Assembly: GCF_030523955.1 (NCBI RefSeq)
Contig: NZ_JAUNHL010000001.1
Coordinates: 55,472-119,471 of the forward strand
Source: Neisseria sp.
Lineage (GTDB): Bacteria > Pseudomonadota > Gammaproteobacteria > Burkholderiales > Neisseriaceae
Reading direction: 5' to 3'
DNA length: 64,000 nt
Positions 37,101 through 44,936 of this stretch are shown here, in pieces. The stretch's first letter is position 1; every line of letters begins with the position of its first letter. The position numbers and the translations under genes were made by a program. The notes under the pieces are model-generated. The model saw only the letters and a program-made list of their open reading frames with translations. It was not told the DNA's origin and did no database searches.

Positions 37101-37439
37101 TATGGTTGGAACAGCAAAGATACGCTGAACGGCGGTTTGGGCAACGATACTTTGATCGGTGGCGCTAATTCCGATACTTATGTATTCGCCAAAGGCCATG
37201 GGCAAGATGTGGTGCAGGATGGTTCGGATAAATTGGAAAACGCGGATATTTTGAGCTTTGCCGATGTGAAGTTATCCGATGTTGTGTTCACCCAATCCGG
37301 TTCCGATTTGCAGATTAAGGCGTTTGGCGGGGAAGATCAGGTATCGGTACAAAGTTACTTTACCAGCCAGCATAGCCATACGCAGCTTGCATTTAAAGAT
37401 CAAACAATTTCATCGGAGCAGGTGGCGGCGATTCTTTGA
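34188..37439 (+). CDS. FrpC-like RTX protein with self-processing module
   Basis: A 1083-residue, presumably type I-secreted protein. Residues 1-160: small-residue-rich N-terminus with a hydrophobic stretch ([30 protein letters not shown]). Residues about 174-330: FrpC-type self-processing module starting at the Asp174-Pro175 bond, then [10 protein letters not shown] and EF-hand-like [17 protein letters not shown]; in FrpC calcium triggers cleavage of that bond and an isopeptide link to another protein. Residues about 330-610: helical region. Residues 610 to the end: two blocks of GGxGxDxL calcium-binding nonapeptides, duplicated with the domain between them. AGGAG precedes the ATG. No hlyB/hlyD-type export genes are in the window. 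Confidence 0.9.
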   Translation: MAGAGRAVFTYGVNSATSLAGATGQSVSYATNNQSTGSTIVGATSVAVSYAEGVANSASYAQSGTAYSGKLAGMGTFLGLAQVGVNIYQNEGDTSKLTAGDLLNIAGAMAMFVPGGQVIGAAIAIGGAVYSVYEGKYGPVTVRDIGDYWYDKFNGSLGEYTDFNRDGKFQLPKDPLVLDLDGDGIETVKTDGYKGAMFDHDKDGIQVATGWVAPDDGLLVIDKNGDGLINNGGELFGDNQVLKDGTLATTGYAALADYDSNGDKVIDSKDAEFADLRVWRDLNQDGTSQSNELFTLAQLNIQSLDLEHQNVDKHLGNGNSMAREGSYTTTDGKTQKMADLLLAEHRMYSRYSDSVKITEEQALAPNLQGVGMLRDLREAAALTPALATELKAYAAAETREAQKALLDNLITNWAKTSPQFASGIKFLPPFIQTEDEGTVLTQAQAEEAQRLVIPQEYLDKINTVLNKIAVLDAFSAEKSNTIYVTSALEVLNFYEVVTKTYNKLAEDVYQGLLFQTRLKPYLNEIGFTLENNEFKLDYTGVNKAFQEVYAKNPEKAVVDLAEFVAYSDGADPGIAGLAELFTQYMEGIEAAGTLSHYEKLIGQDSLDKLGVRIGTDKDDQLNGNDFHNYLSGGAGNDTLNGGGGNDLINGGAGNDTLAGGDHGKDRYVFQKGHGQDVVKDQSYQWHPEHINDVMFEGAKSTDAQFLRIGNDLVIKAYGTEDSVAFSNYFDRNYDYSRWYNFNFDDKKLEQKDIAAKSFSLGGTDTDDTLYGWNSKDTLNGGLGNDTIYGGSNDDTLEGAAGNDTLHGEAGKDTLNGGAGDDTLNGNEGDDILKGAEGNDTLTGGDGYDTLTGGAGNDTLAGGDHGKDRYVFQKGHGQDVVKDQSYQWHPEHINDVMFEGAKSTDAQFLRIGNDLVIKAYGTEDSVAFSNYFDRNYDYSRWYNFNFDDKKLEQKDIAAKSFSLGGTDTDDTLYGWNSKDTLNGGLGNDTLIGGANSDTYVFAKGHGQDVVQDGSDKLENADILSFADVKLSDVVFTQSGSDLQIKAFGGEDQVSVQSYFTSQHSHTQLAFKDQTISSEQVAAIL
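36138..36544 (+). repeat. 407-bp intragenic repeat, first copy
   Basis: Encodes RTX repeats plus the spacer domain [16 protein letters not shown] to [16 protein letters not shown] near-identical copy lies at 36744-37150 (offset 606 bases, in frame), so the gene can expand or contract by recombination. Confidence 0.93.
36744..37150 (+). repeat. 407-bp intragenic repeat, second copy
   Basis: Second copy of the module at 36138-36544 inside the FrpC-like gene. Between the copies lie about 200 bases encoding seven to eight further nonapeptide repeats. Confidence 0.93.
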
Positions 37440-37463
37440 TGATGTTATCGGCTTGAAGTAAGA

Positions 37464-37503
37464 AATGCCTGTCTGAAAGAATTTTTTCAGACAGGCATTT
37501 TGT
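37464..37503. terminator. bidirectional uptake-sequence terminator
   Basis: Inverted TGCCTGTCTGAAA with a short loop and T-runs at both ends. It separates the convergent FrpC-like gene and the YccS-like gene. Confidence 0.82.
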
Positions 37504-37520
37504 TTGTGCGAGCAAAACGC

Positions 37521-39662
37521 TTAAGCCTGTGCTTCGGCCTGTTGGATGGCTTCGCGGCTGGGTTTCAGCAGGTTGGCCATCATCACCAGTTGCTGCCACA
37601 ACACGCTGCTTTGTTCGTTGTGGCCGTCGGCGGCCAATTCCTGCAATTGTTCCAGTTGGTGTTGCAGGGTTTCGTATTCTTGCCGGAAGGCTTCTTCATC
37701 CGGGATGTCGGCTGTTTCCAGCAAATCGGTTAAGCTGTAGGCGGCGGCGAAAAACAGGTCGAGGAATCCGGCGTCGTCTTCGCTTTGTTTCATTTGGCTG
37801 CGGTAGGCGCCGAGCGCCGAGATGTAGCCCATCATTGAGTAATTGATTTTCAGCAGGCTGAAACCGGTTTGCAGTTTGCTGCCGTATTTGTCGGGTTCGC
37901 TCGACATATCGGAAACGGTACTGGAGAGCGCGGCTGCGGATTCGTGGGCTTTGCGGCGGGAGGAACGGTAGCCGACATCGTCAATCTTGCCGTTTTCCAG
38001 TTGCTTGAGGATGCTGCGCAGATAGCCGGCTTCGCTTTTAATTGCTTTGGCTCCGGTTTGGTTGAGCGCCAGATAGTGCCAGTCCGGCCATAGGTAAGAA
38101 ACTGCCGCCCACGCTAAGGCGCAGCCGATGATGGTGTCGACCACCCGCCAGGGCAGGGCGGCGGCGGTATCCATGCCGGCGATGGAAAAGCTGGTGAGCG
38201 CTTGGATGGTAATGAAGAAGGTGGAGAAACTGTATTTATTGGTGCGGAAGAAGTAAAACAGTGTGGTCGCCAGCACGACTACGATCAGCTTGGTTTCCAG
38301 CGAAGGGGTGAAATAGGGCAGCAGCGAGCCGACGAATACGCCCAATACGGTGCCGACAATCCGCTGTTTCAAGCGGCTTTGGGTGGCCGAGTAGTTGGGC
38401 TGGCAGACAAACAGGGCGGTCAGCCAAATCCAGTAGCCCAGCGAAAGATTGAAGCCTTCGACTATGGCACAGCATACTAAGGTAATGATCGCCATCCGCA
38501 CCGCATGGCGGAAAATGGCGGATTCGAGGGTGAGCTGGCTGCGGATACTGCGGATGATGTTGGCCAGGCCGCTGGTTTCGGTATTGGCGATGCGGGTGGC
38601 TTCGCTGTCGTGTTCTTGATCTAGCCCGCTTTCCAAATGGCTGAGCTGGTAGTTTACGCCGCGCAGATTGGCGGCCAGCCGTTGCAGTGCGTGCACGTCT
38701 ACTCCGCCGGGATGGGTGGCGGCATAGTATTCGATGGATTGTTTTAGCCCTTTGTTGGCGCGGGCCAGGCGCTCGTCGTATACATAAGGTTCATTGTCGC
38801 GCAGGCTGGCGGCAATATTGCGGCAGGCTTGTGCTTGCAACTCGAGCAGGCGCTGGTAGCGGTAAATCAAATCGCTGTTTTTCAGTTTTTCGACCATATC
38901 CTGATATTGGATGTGGCTGGAGCTGGCGCGCTCGTGGATGTCTTGTGCGGCGAAATAATAGCGCAACATGCGGCTGGTGCGCGGATGGCGGTGTTGGCCG
39001 CGCATACGGTAAAACAAGGCGCTGCGGCATAGGTTGAACACGGCTATCAATTTGTGGTTGCTCATGGCCAGCCGGATTTGCTGCTGTTCGAATTGGCCGA
39101 CTTCGTCGGGATCGAAAAAGCCTGCTTTGGCATCGAGATAATCGCCGAGCGCGGCATAAGCGTTGGCCATGTTTTCTTGTACCGGCCGGTGCGGGAATAC
39201 AATGTGGCACAACACCGCCAATACGCTGTACATCGAGGTGCCGATCAAAATCATTAATGTGCTGGTATACCAGTTTTCGCCCGGATGATGGCTTAAGGTG
39301 GTGTATACCGCTACCGCCAGCGTGCCGAAAGAAATGGTGCGGTAACGCAGGCCAACTGTGCCGAGCACGGTAAACAGAAAGGCCAAAAGCGTCATGGTGG
39401 CGGCAAAGGTTACCGGTTGGCCGTAAGTGAGTTTTACCGAAATTGAGGAAATGCTGAAGGCGAGCAGGGTGAAGAACAGGTTTTTCAGGCGGCCGGTGAG
39501 GCGGTTGTCCAAATCGACCAAGCCGCCGGCGATGATGCCGAGCACCAAGGGGATCGCTTCTTGGGTAAGATGGAAATGGCGGATCAGCAACGCGGCCAGG
39601 CAGACGCTGAGAAATACCGGTAGCGTGGCGATGACTTTGGGGTTGACGGGCGGCGTTTTCAC
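37521..39662 (-). CDS. YccS/FUSC-family inner-membrane protein
   Basis: A 713-residue membrane protein of the fusaric-acid-resistance-like (YccS/YhfK) type. Two blocks of about six hydrophobic segments (residues about 10-160 and 385-530) are separated by a cytoplasmic domain of about 220 residues and followed by a C-terminal domain. The segments LSLGYWIWLTALFVCQPNYSATQSRLKQRIVGTVLGV match the FUSC signature. The family is linked to efflux of aromatic acids; the actual substrate is unknown. Confidence 0.87.
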   Translation of the reverse strand: MKTPPVNPKVIATLPVFLSVCLAALLIRHFHLTQEAIPLVLGIIAGGLVDLDNRLTGRLKNLFFTLLAFSISSISVKLTYGQPVTFAATMTLLAFLFTVLGTVGLRYRTISFGTLAVAVYTTLSHHPGENWYTSTLMILIGTSMYSVLAVLCHIVFPHRPVQENMANAYAALGDYLDAKAGFFDPDEVGQFEQQQIRLAMSNHKLIAVFNLCRSALFYRMRGQHRHPRTSRMLRYYFAAQDIHERASSSHIQYQDMVEKLKNSDLIYRYQRLLELQAQACRNIAASLRDNEPYVYDERLARANKGLKQSIEYYAATHPGGVDVHALQRLAANLRGVNYQLSHLESGLDQEHDSEATRIANTETSGLANIIRSIRSQLTLESAIFRHAVRMAIITLVCCAIVEGFNLSLGYWIWLTALFVCQPNYSATQSRLKQRIVGTVLGVFVGSLLPYFTPSLETKLIVVVLATTLFYFFRTNKYSFSTFFITIQALTSFSIAGMDTAAALPWRVVDTIIGCALAWAAVSYLWPDWHYLALNQTGAKAIKSEAGYLRSILKQLENGKIDDVGYRSSRRKAHESAAALSSTVSDMSSEPDKYGSKLQTGFSLLKINYSMMGYISALGAYRSQMKQSEDDAGFLDLFFAAAYSLTDLLETADIPDEEAFRQEYETLQHQLEQLQELAADGHNEQSSVLWQQLVMMANLLKPSREAIQQAEAQA

Positions 39663-39792
39663 GACAGATTCCGGTAATAGAGAGGTGGGAAAGAAAAGGT
39701 AATTTTAACAGATTCCATGCCGCTTCAATAAGCCTTGTATCTTGGGGGGGCGGCGAAGAGCAGATAAGTGTGAAATGCCTGTCTGAAAAATA

Positions 39793-41070
39793 TCAGGCTT
39801 CCTTCAACCGCTCTTGCACCGCTTCGCTGATTAATTCTGCCATTCGGGCGCTGGCGCCGCGGTGGCGGCGGACAAAGGAGGAAGCGGCATCGGCGTATTG
39901 TTGCCGCTCCTGTTTGTCGGCCAGCCAGAAGCGGGTCATGGTCAGCCATTCTTCCGCCGAACCGATTTGCTTGGCGGCGCCGGCGGCTACAGCGCTGCGG
40001 CAGACTTCGGCGAAATTATAGGTAGACGGGCCGAACAGGGTCGGCACGTTGCAGGCAATCGATTCGATTACATTCTGGCAACCGGCATCGACCAAGCTGC
40101 CGCCGATAAAGGCAATGTCGGCGGCGAGAAAATAAGCAAACAATTCGCCCATGCTGTCGCCTACCCAAACCTGAGTGGACTTGTCTACCGCTTCGCGGTC
40201 GCTGCGTTTTTGCACTTTAAAGCCCAGCGATTGAGCCGTATCGTAAACTTCCTGAAAACGCTCGGGATGGCGCGGCACCACCACCAGTAAGGCATCTCCG
40301 CGGTAAGAGCGCCAGGCTTTCAGCAGCATTGCCGCTTCGTCTTCGCCTTTGTAAAAACGGGTGCTGCCGCATACCACCACCGGCCGGCTACCGATTTTTT
40401 CGCGAAATTCGGCCGCCCGGTTTTCCGCTTCCGGCGGCGGGGTAACATCGTATTTGGTATTGCCGCACACGTGCACGTTGGAAGCGCCGATTAAGTGCAG
40501 TCGTTCGGCATCTTCTGCCGTTTGCGCGTAGCAGCCGCTTAAGGTCTGCATCGCGGGCTCCACCAGCGTGCGGATGTGCAGATAGCCTTTTTGCGATTTT
40601 TCAGACAGGCGTGCATTAGCCAGAAACAGCGGCACACCTTGCGCACGGCAACCATGCATCAGGTTCGGCCAGATTTCGGTTTCCATCAGAACGCCGAAAA
40701 CCGGGCGGTGTTCTTCGAGGAATTGTTTGATGTATTCCGGTTTGTCGTAGGGCAGATAGCGGCATTGCACATCGGGGAAGAGGGCGCGGGCCGTTTCCCG
40801 TCCGGTCGGCGTCATCTGAGTCATCAGAATCGGTGTTTCCGGAAAAAAACGGCGCAGTTCGCGCACCAACGGCAGTGCGGCGCGGGTTTCACCCACTGAT
40901 ACCGCATGTATCCAAATCGGGTTTTGTACCGCACCGGAAAAGGATGAGCCGAAGCGCTCGTCCCAATGGGCAAGGTATGCCGGATTTTTCTTTGCCCGTT
41001 TGCGCAGATAGCGCCGGATGAGAAACGGTGCCACGCTCCACAAACGGGTATACAGCCAGGGAAGATTCAT
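39793..41070 (-). CDS. waaA: 3-deoxy-D-manno-octulosonic acid transferase
   Basis: A 425-residue Kdo transferase that adds Kdo to lipid A precursor at the inner membrane. The N-terminal membrane anchor with WDERFGSS and WIHAVSVGET (both typical), TQMTPTGRETA, and the C-terminal GT-B domain with GGSLVDAGCQNVIE are visible. I start at the ATG at 41070 (MNLPWLYTRLWSVAPFLIRRYL) in place of a longer frame to 41226 that lacks conserved residues. The length is normal. Confidence 0.92.
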   Translation of the reverse strand: MNLPWLYTRLWSVAPFLIRRYLRKRAKKNPAYLAHWDERFGSSFSGAVQNPIWIHAVSVGETRAALPLVRELRRFFPETPILMTQMTPTGRETARALFPDVQCRYLPYDKPEYIKQFLEEHRPVFGVLMETEIWPNLMHGCRAQGVPLFLANARLSEKSQKGYLHIRTLVEPAMQTLSGCYAQTAEDAERLHLIGASNVHVCGNTKYDVTPPPEAENRAAEFREKIGSRPVVVCGSTRFYKGEDEAAMLLKAWRSYRGDALLVVVPRHPERFQEVYDTAQSLGFKVQKRSDREAVDKSTQVWVGDSMGELFAYFLAADIAFIGGSLVDAGCQNVIESIACNVPTLFGPSTYNFAEVCRSAVAAGAAKQIGSAEEWLTMTRFWLADKQERQQYADAASSFVRRHRGASARMAELISEAVQERLKEA

Positions 41071-41234
41071 AAGCAACCAAATTAAACAATAACGGTTTAC
41101 AGGCCGGGTAATACTACTGTTGCTCCGGTAGGCAGCCGGGCTTTTTTGAGACCGTTTGAGAATAAGCGGCGGGAAAACATACCCTGCCGATGGCCTGTTT
41201 CCCCCACATTGTATGCCTTTCTGCATAAAAAGAA

Positions 41235-41294
41235 ATGCCTGTCTGAAAAATAAGCTTCGCCCGATTGGGTAAAACTTCTGTTTTTCAGACAGGC
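41235..41294. terminator. inverted uptake sequences between the LytTR gene and waaA
   Basis: ATGCCTGTCTGAAAAA and TTTTTCAGACAGGCAT about 30 bases apart. The hairpin follows the end of the response-regulator gene on the minus strand and would end its transcript. Confidence 0.7.
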
Positions 41295-41315
41295 ATTCAT
41301 TTTAAATTCAAATGT

Positions 41316-42047
41316 TTATTGGCCGTCGCGTAGGATTCTGCGAATGGCTGACAATTGGCGGCGGCTCACCGGCAACGGCTCGGCCACATCCAATACTTGA
41401 GCGCCCCAGCTGGCGTTGCCCTCGTCATCGTCATTATCCAAGCGGATCAGGCAGTCAAGCGTGTGGCGGAACACCAAAGCATTACGGTGTACACGAATCA
41501 CCTTGTCGTTCAATACTTCTTCCCAGTGCACCAACGTTTTGGGCAGCTCATAGCTTTTACCGTCGCCGGTAAACAGGAACACGGTTTTGTGTTCGGCCAA
41601 CAAATAGCGCGCTTGTTGCCAAGGAATTTCCACCATCCGGTCGCGATTGAATACTTTGAAGTGGGTGAAGCTGTCGGCATTCTCTTCATCTTTTTCGCCC
41701 ACCCTGTCCAGCGCCGCCTGCAAACGCGCCAGTTTAATCGGTTTCAACAGATAATCGGCAGCAGCCAGCTCAAACGCACGCAGCGCATGTTCTTCATACG
41801 CCGTGGTGAAAATCACATGGGGCTGCTTTTTGGCCACGCGTTTGATACGTTCCACAAATTCCAAGCCGTTCATTTCCGGCAAACCGATATCGGCAAACAC
41901 AATATCAACTTCATGTACGCTCAGCCAATCCAGTGCAGGTTGGGCATGATGGAACGTTTTCAGCAATACGACTTGGCATTCTTCCAAAAGCACCCGTAAT
42001 CGCTCGGAAGCTAATACCTCGTCTTCAACAATAATTGCGCTCGGCAT
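41316..42047 (-). CDS. LytTR-family response regulator (AlgR-like)
   Basis: A 243-residue two-component regulator. The receiver domain has the acidic pair EDE (residues 8-10), phosphoacceptor Asp53 in FADIGLPEMNG and LKPI near residue 103. A C-terminal LytTR DNA-binding domain follows (RYLLAEHKTVFLFTGDGKSYELPKTL, VIRVHRNALV). The start at 42047 gives the typical MPSAIIVEDE opening; the longer frame to 42134 is not supported. No sensor kinase gene is adjacent. Confidence 0.9.
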   Translation of the reverse strand: MPSAIIVEDEVLASERLRVLLEECQVVLLKTFHHAQPALDWLSVHEVDIVFADIGLPEMNGLEFVERIKRVAKKQPHVIFTTAYEEHALRAFELAAADYLLKPIKLARLQAALDRVGEKDEENADSFTHFKVFNRDRMVEIPWQQARYLLAEHKTVFLFTGDGKSYELPKTLVHWEEVLNDKVIRVHRNALVFRHTLDCLIRLDNDDDEGNASWGAQVLDVAEPLPVSRRQLSAIRRILRDGQ

Positions 42048-42281
42048 AGTCGTTAGCTTATAGTAGTTGTATAAAAGTATATCGTATCGCGATAAACGGT
42101 ATATATCAATCCCCAAGTGTATGACAAATAGCAATAAACCTTAAAAAGATTAAATTATTGCCACTTTTTGCAACAATAGTGGTCAAATATTAACTGATGT
42201 AATCGATAATCAAGCAGCAGAATAATTTTATGCATTAGGAATTTTAAAGAAAAGAAAAGCGAAATAGCAAAATAAATAAAA
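42048..42281. other. intergenic region upstream of the LytTR gene
   Basis: AT-rich, no ORF of note. AGTATATCGTATCGCGATAAACGGTATAT near 42077-42106 contains the palindrome ATCGCGAT within a longer partly symmetric stretch and could be an operator for the regulator, but I cannot tell. Confidence 0.35.
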
Positions 42282-42306
42282 AACACCGCCATTTGGCGGT
42301 GTTTTT
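42282..42306. terminator. intrinsic terminator after tRNA-fMet
   Basis: AACACCGCC and GGCGGTGTT pair around ATTT, with an A-run on the left and a T-run on the right, so it works in both directions. It lies seven bases beyond the tRNA 3' end. Confidence 0.88.
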
Positions 42307-42312
42307 AAATAT

Positions 42313-42389
<77 letters not shown>

Positions 42390-42465
42390 TCTGAGAAGAA
42401 TGTAACTATATTCTGATTTTATTCGGTTGTCAAATTTTTATTCTGAAAAATTTGAGATTTTGCCG

Positions 42466-42499
42466 GAATGCCTGTCTGAAAACTTTCAGACAGGCATTC
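42466..42499. terminator. inverted uptake-sequence hairpin upstream of hrpA
   Basis: AATGCCTGTCTGAAA and TTTCAGACAGGCATT with only two to three bases between them. It is upstream of hrpA and downstream of no visible gene on the plus strand, so it may be simply an uptake pair. Confidence 0.6.
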
Positions 42500-42548
42500 T
42501 GCTATAATCTTATCCTCTTTGTTTTAGCAGAACTTTCTATCCCTTTCC

Positions 42549-43943
42549 ATGCACCCCGATTTATCCCAAACCCTCGCCAAAGACCGCCATTTCCTGCAAA
42601 CCGCCTTCAAAAATCCGAAAAAATTCGGCGGCTTGCCCAAAGTCGAAGAAAAATACCGCAAATCGCACGAAATCTATTTAAAACGCCAAGCCGCGCTGCC
42701 CAAACCGCAGTATGACGGCACGCTGCCGGTGCACGAGCGTTTGAGCGACATCAAAGCCGCCATCGCCAACCACCAAGTCACCATCATCTGCGGCGAAACC
42801 GGCTCGGGCAAAACCACCCAACTGCCGAAAATCTGCTTGGAACTCGGGCGCGGCGCCGCAGGCTTAATCGGCCACACCCAACCGCGCCGCCTGGCCGCGC
42901 GTTCCGTTGCCGAGCGGATTGCCGAAGAATTGGGCAGCAACATCGGCGAAACCGTCGGCTACAAAGTGCGCTTTAACGACAATACCTCGCGCGATGCCTA
43001 TGTGAAACTGATGACCGACGGCATTTTGCTCGCCGAAACGCAAACCGACCGCTACCTCACCGCCTACGACACCATCATCATCGACGAAGCGCACGAGCGC
43101 AGCCTGAACATCGATTTTCTGCTGGGCTACCTGAAACAACTGCTGCCGCGCCGCCCCGATTTAAAAATCATCATCACCTCGGCCACCATCGATGCCGAGC
43201 GTTTTTCCAAGCATTTCGACAACGCCCCCGTGCTGGAAGTGAGCGGGCGCACCTATCCCGTCGAAATCCTCTACCGGCCGCTGCACGCGGCAGACGAAGA
43301 CGAAGCGGAAATCGAAATCGCCGATGCCATCGTCGATGCCGCCGACGAGCTGGCGCAATTGGGCGGCGGCGATATTTTAGTGTTCCTGCCCGGCGAACGC
43401 GAAATCCGCGAAGCCGCCGAAGCCCTGCGCAAATCGCCGCTGCGCCGCCACGACGAAATCCTGCCGCTGTTCGCCCGTTTGTCGAACGCCGAACAGCACA
43501 AAATCTTCCACCCCAACGGCAGCAAACGCCGCATCGTGCTGGCCACCAACGTTGCCGAAACCTCGCTTACCGTGCCGGGCATCAAATATGTGATCGACAC
43601 CGGCCTGGCGCGGGTGAAACGCTATTCCGCCCGCGCCAAAGTCGAGCAGCTGCATGTGGAAAAAATCTCCCAAGCCGCCGCCCGCCAGCGTTCCGGCCGC
43701 TGCGGCCGCGTCTCCGCCGGCGTGTGTATCCGCTTGTATTCGGAAGAAGATTTTGAACAACGCAGCGCGTTTACCGACCCCGAAATCATCCGCAGCAATC
43801 TGGCGGCAGTAATCCTGCGCATGGCCGCGCTGAATCTGGGCGATGTGGCGGCGTTCCCGTTTCTCGAAGCACCCGACCAGCGGTATATCAATGACGGGTT
43901 TCAGGTGTTGTTGGAACTGGGGGCGGTGGAGGAGGCCGTCTGA
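42549..43943 (+). CDS. hrpA: HrpA helicase, N-terminal part (split gene)
   Basis: 464 residues covering both RecA domains of the DEAH-box RNA helicase HrpA: Walker A GETGSGKT (82-89), DEAH in [13 protein letters not shown] in [11 protein letters not shown], and motif [14 protein letters not shown]. In a normal HrpA the sequence continues without break from LLELGAV into the winged-helix and ratchet region; here it stops at a TGA supplied by GAGGCCGTCTGA, and the remainder of the gene begins about 1.05 kb further on. The N-terminal part could still bind ATP, but function without the C-terminal domains is doubtful. Confidence 0.88.
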   Translation: MHPDLSQTLAKDRHFLQTAFKNPKKFGGLPKVEEKYRKSHEIYLKRQAALPKPQYDGTLPVHERLSDIKAAIANHQVTIICGETGSGKTTQLPKICLELGRGAAGLIGHTQPRRLAARSVAERIAEELGSNIGETVGYKVRFNDNTSRDAYVKLMTDGILLAETQTDRYLTAYDTIIIDEAHERSLNIDFLLGYLKQLLPRRPDLKIIITSATIDAERFSKHFDNAPVLEVSGRTYPVEILYRPLHAADEDEAEIEIADAIVDAADELAQLGGGDILVFLPGEREIREAAEALRKSPLRRHDEILPLFARLSNAEQHKIFHPNGSKRRIVLATNVAETSLTVPGIKYVIDTGLARVKRYSARAKVEQLHVEKISQAAARQRSGRCGRVSAGVCIRLYSEEDFEQRSAFTDPEIIRSNLAAVILRMAALNLGDVAAFPFLEAPDQRYINDGFQVLLELGAVEEAV

Positions 43944-44018
43944 AAAATGCCTGTCTGAAAACGCGTAGGTCGGACATTTATGCCCGACTAAAAACCGATA
44001 AACGACCACACAACAACT

Positions 44019-44855
44019 ATGCCATTAATCCGACTCAAACACCGAATCCATCAATCCCGCGCCGGTCAAATACATTATTGGCTCAGCGAAGAGATTAACC
44101 CTCAGCTGCCTTGGTTGGTGTGGCTTCCCGGCTTAACCGCTGATCACCGGCTATTTCTGCCGCAGCTGGAATATTTTCAAGATCAGGCAAATCTGTTTGT
44201 CTGGGATCCGCCGGCACACGGAAAGTCCAAACCTTATGATTTGGCTGAATTCACTGTGGATGGCTTGAGCCGCCGGCTACATGATATTTTGCAGACCGAG
44301 GACATTGAAAAACCGATACTGGTTGGGCTCTCATATGGCGGTTATGTCATCCAAGGCTATTTGCACAACTACCCTCAGGCTGCCGGCGGTGTCATTATTA
44401 TGGATTCCGCACCACTTAAAAAACACTATTTCAAGCGATACGAACTATGGGCGCTGGCCAACACCCATACCTTGCTCAAGCTGATGCCTTGGCGATTACT
44501 GGTTAAGTCCGGGGTTAAAGCTGCTGCCTGCACTGCGGCAGGACAGCAACTGATGCGTACCTGGATGGAAGAAACCGATCGGGAAGCGTATATCGCATTA
44601 ACTGTGCGAGGCTATAAAGCTTTGGGGGATGCCATTAATCTGGATTTGCCTTATGAGATGAACGTACCGGCTTTAATTATCTGTGGTGAACTGGATAAAG
44701 CAGGGTCGGCCAAAACATTAAGCAAAAAATGGGCGGCTACGGAAAAACTGCCAATCGTTTGGGTGCCCAAAGCCGGACATTTGTCTACGATAGATAATCC
44801 GGATGCCGTAAATACTGCCATCAATGAGTTTTTGAAAAAATTTAAAGAAAGCTAA
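44019..44855 (+). CDS. alpha/beta hydrolase inserted in hrpA
   Basis: A 278-residue alpha/beta hydrolase. Nucleophile elbow GLSYGG (Ser about residue 105), acid in CGELDKAG and His in KAGHLST complete the triad. Substrate unknown; lipase, esterase or thioesterase activity are all possible. The gene lies exactly between the two halves of hrpA, flanked on both sides by GTAGGTCGGGCAT-type palindromic repeats and uptake sequences, and its codon use is more mixed than that of hrpA. Confidence 0.85.
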   Translation: MPLIRLKHRIHQSRAGQIHYWLSEEINPQLPWLVWLPGLTADHRLFLPQLEYFQDQANLFVWDPPAHGKSKPYDLAEFTVDGLSRRLHDILQTEDIEKPILVGLSYGGYVIQGYLHNYPQAAGGVIIMDSAPLKKHYFKRYELWALANTHTLLKLMPWRLLVKSGVKAAACTAAGQQLMRTWMEETDREAYIALTVRGYKALGDAINLDLPYEMNVPALIICGELDKAGSAKTLSKKWAATEKLPIVWVPKAGHLSTIDNPDAVNTAINEFLKKFKES

Positions 44856-44865
44856 CCGTAGGTCG

Positions 44866-44936
44866 GGCATTATTTATGCCCGACTAAATCAAGCGGTGCA
44901 AAATAATTGTCGGGCATCAATGCCCGACCTACGAAT
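44866..44936. repeat. paired GTAGGTCGGGCAT palindromic repeats
   Basis: GTAGGTCGGGCATTATTTATGCCCGAC, then TGTCGGGCATCAATGCCCGACCTAC. Related units lie at 43965-43989 on the other side of the hydrolase gene and also at 46141-46166, 46192-46215, 47746-47769, 51767-51788 and 52046-52067. They are short hairpin repeats of unknown origin. Confidence 0.8.

Noticed and set aside
44866..44936. A second CRISPR array or riboswitch made of GTAGGTCGGGCAT units
   Set aside because: The units are dispersed, irregularly spaced and self-palindromic; they behave like interspersed hairpin repeats.
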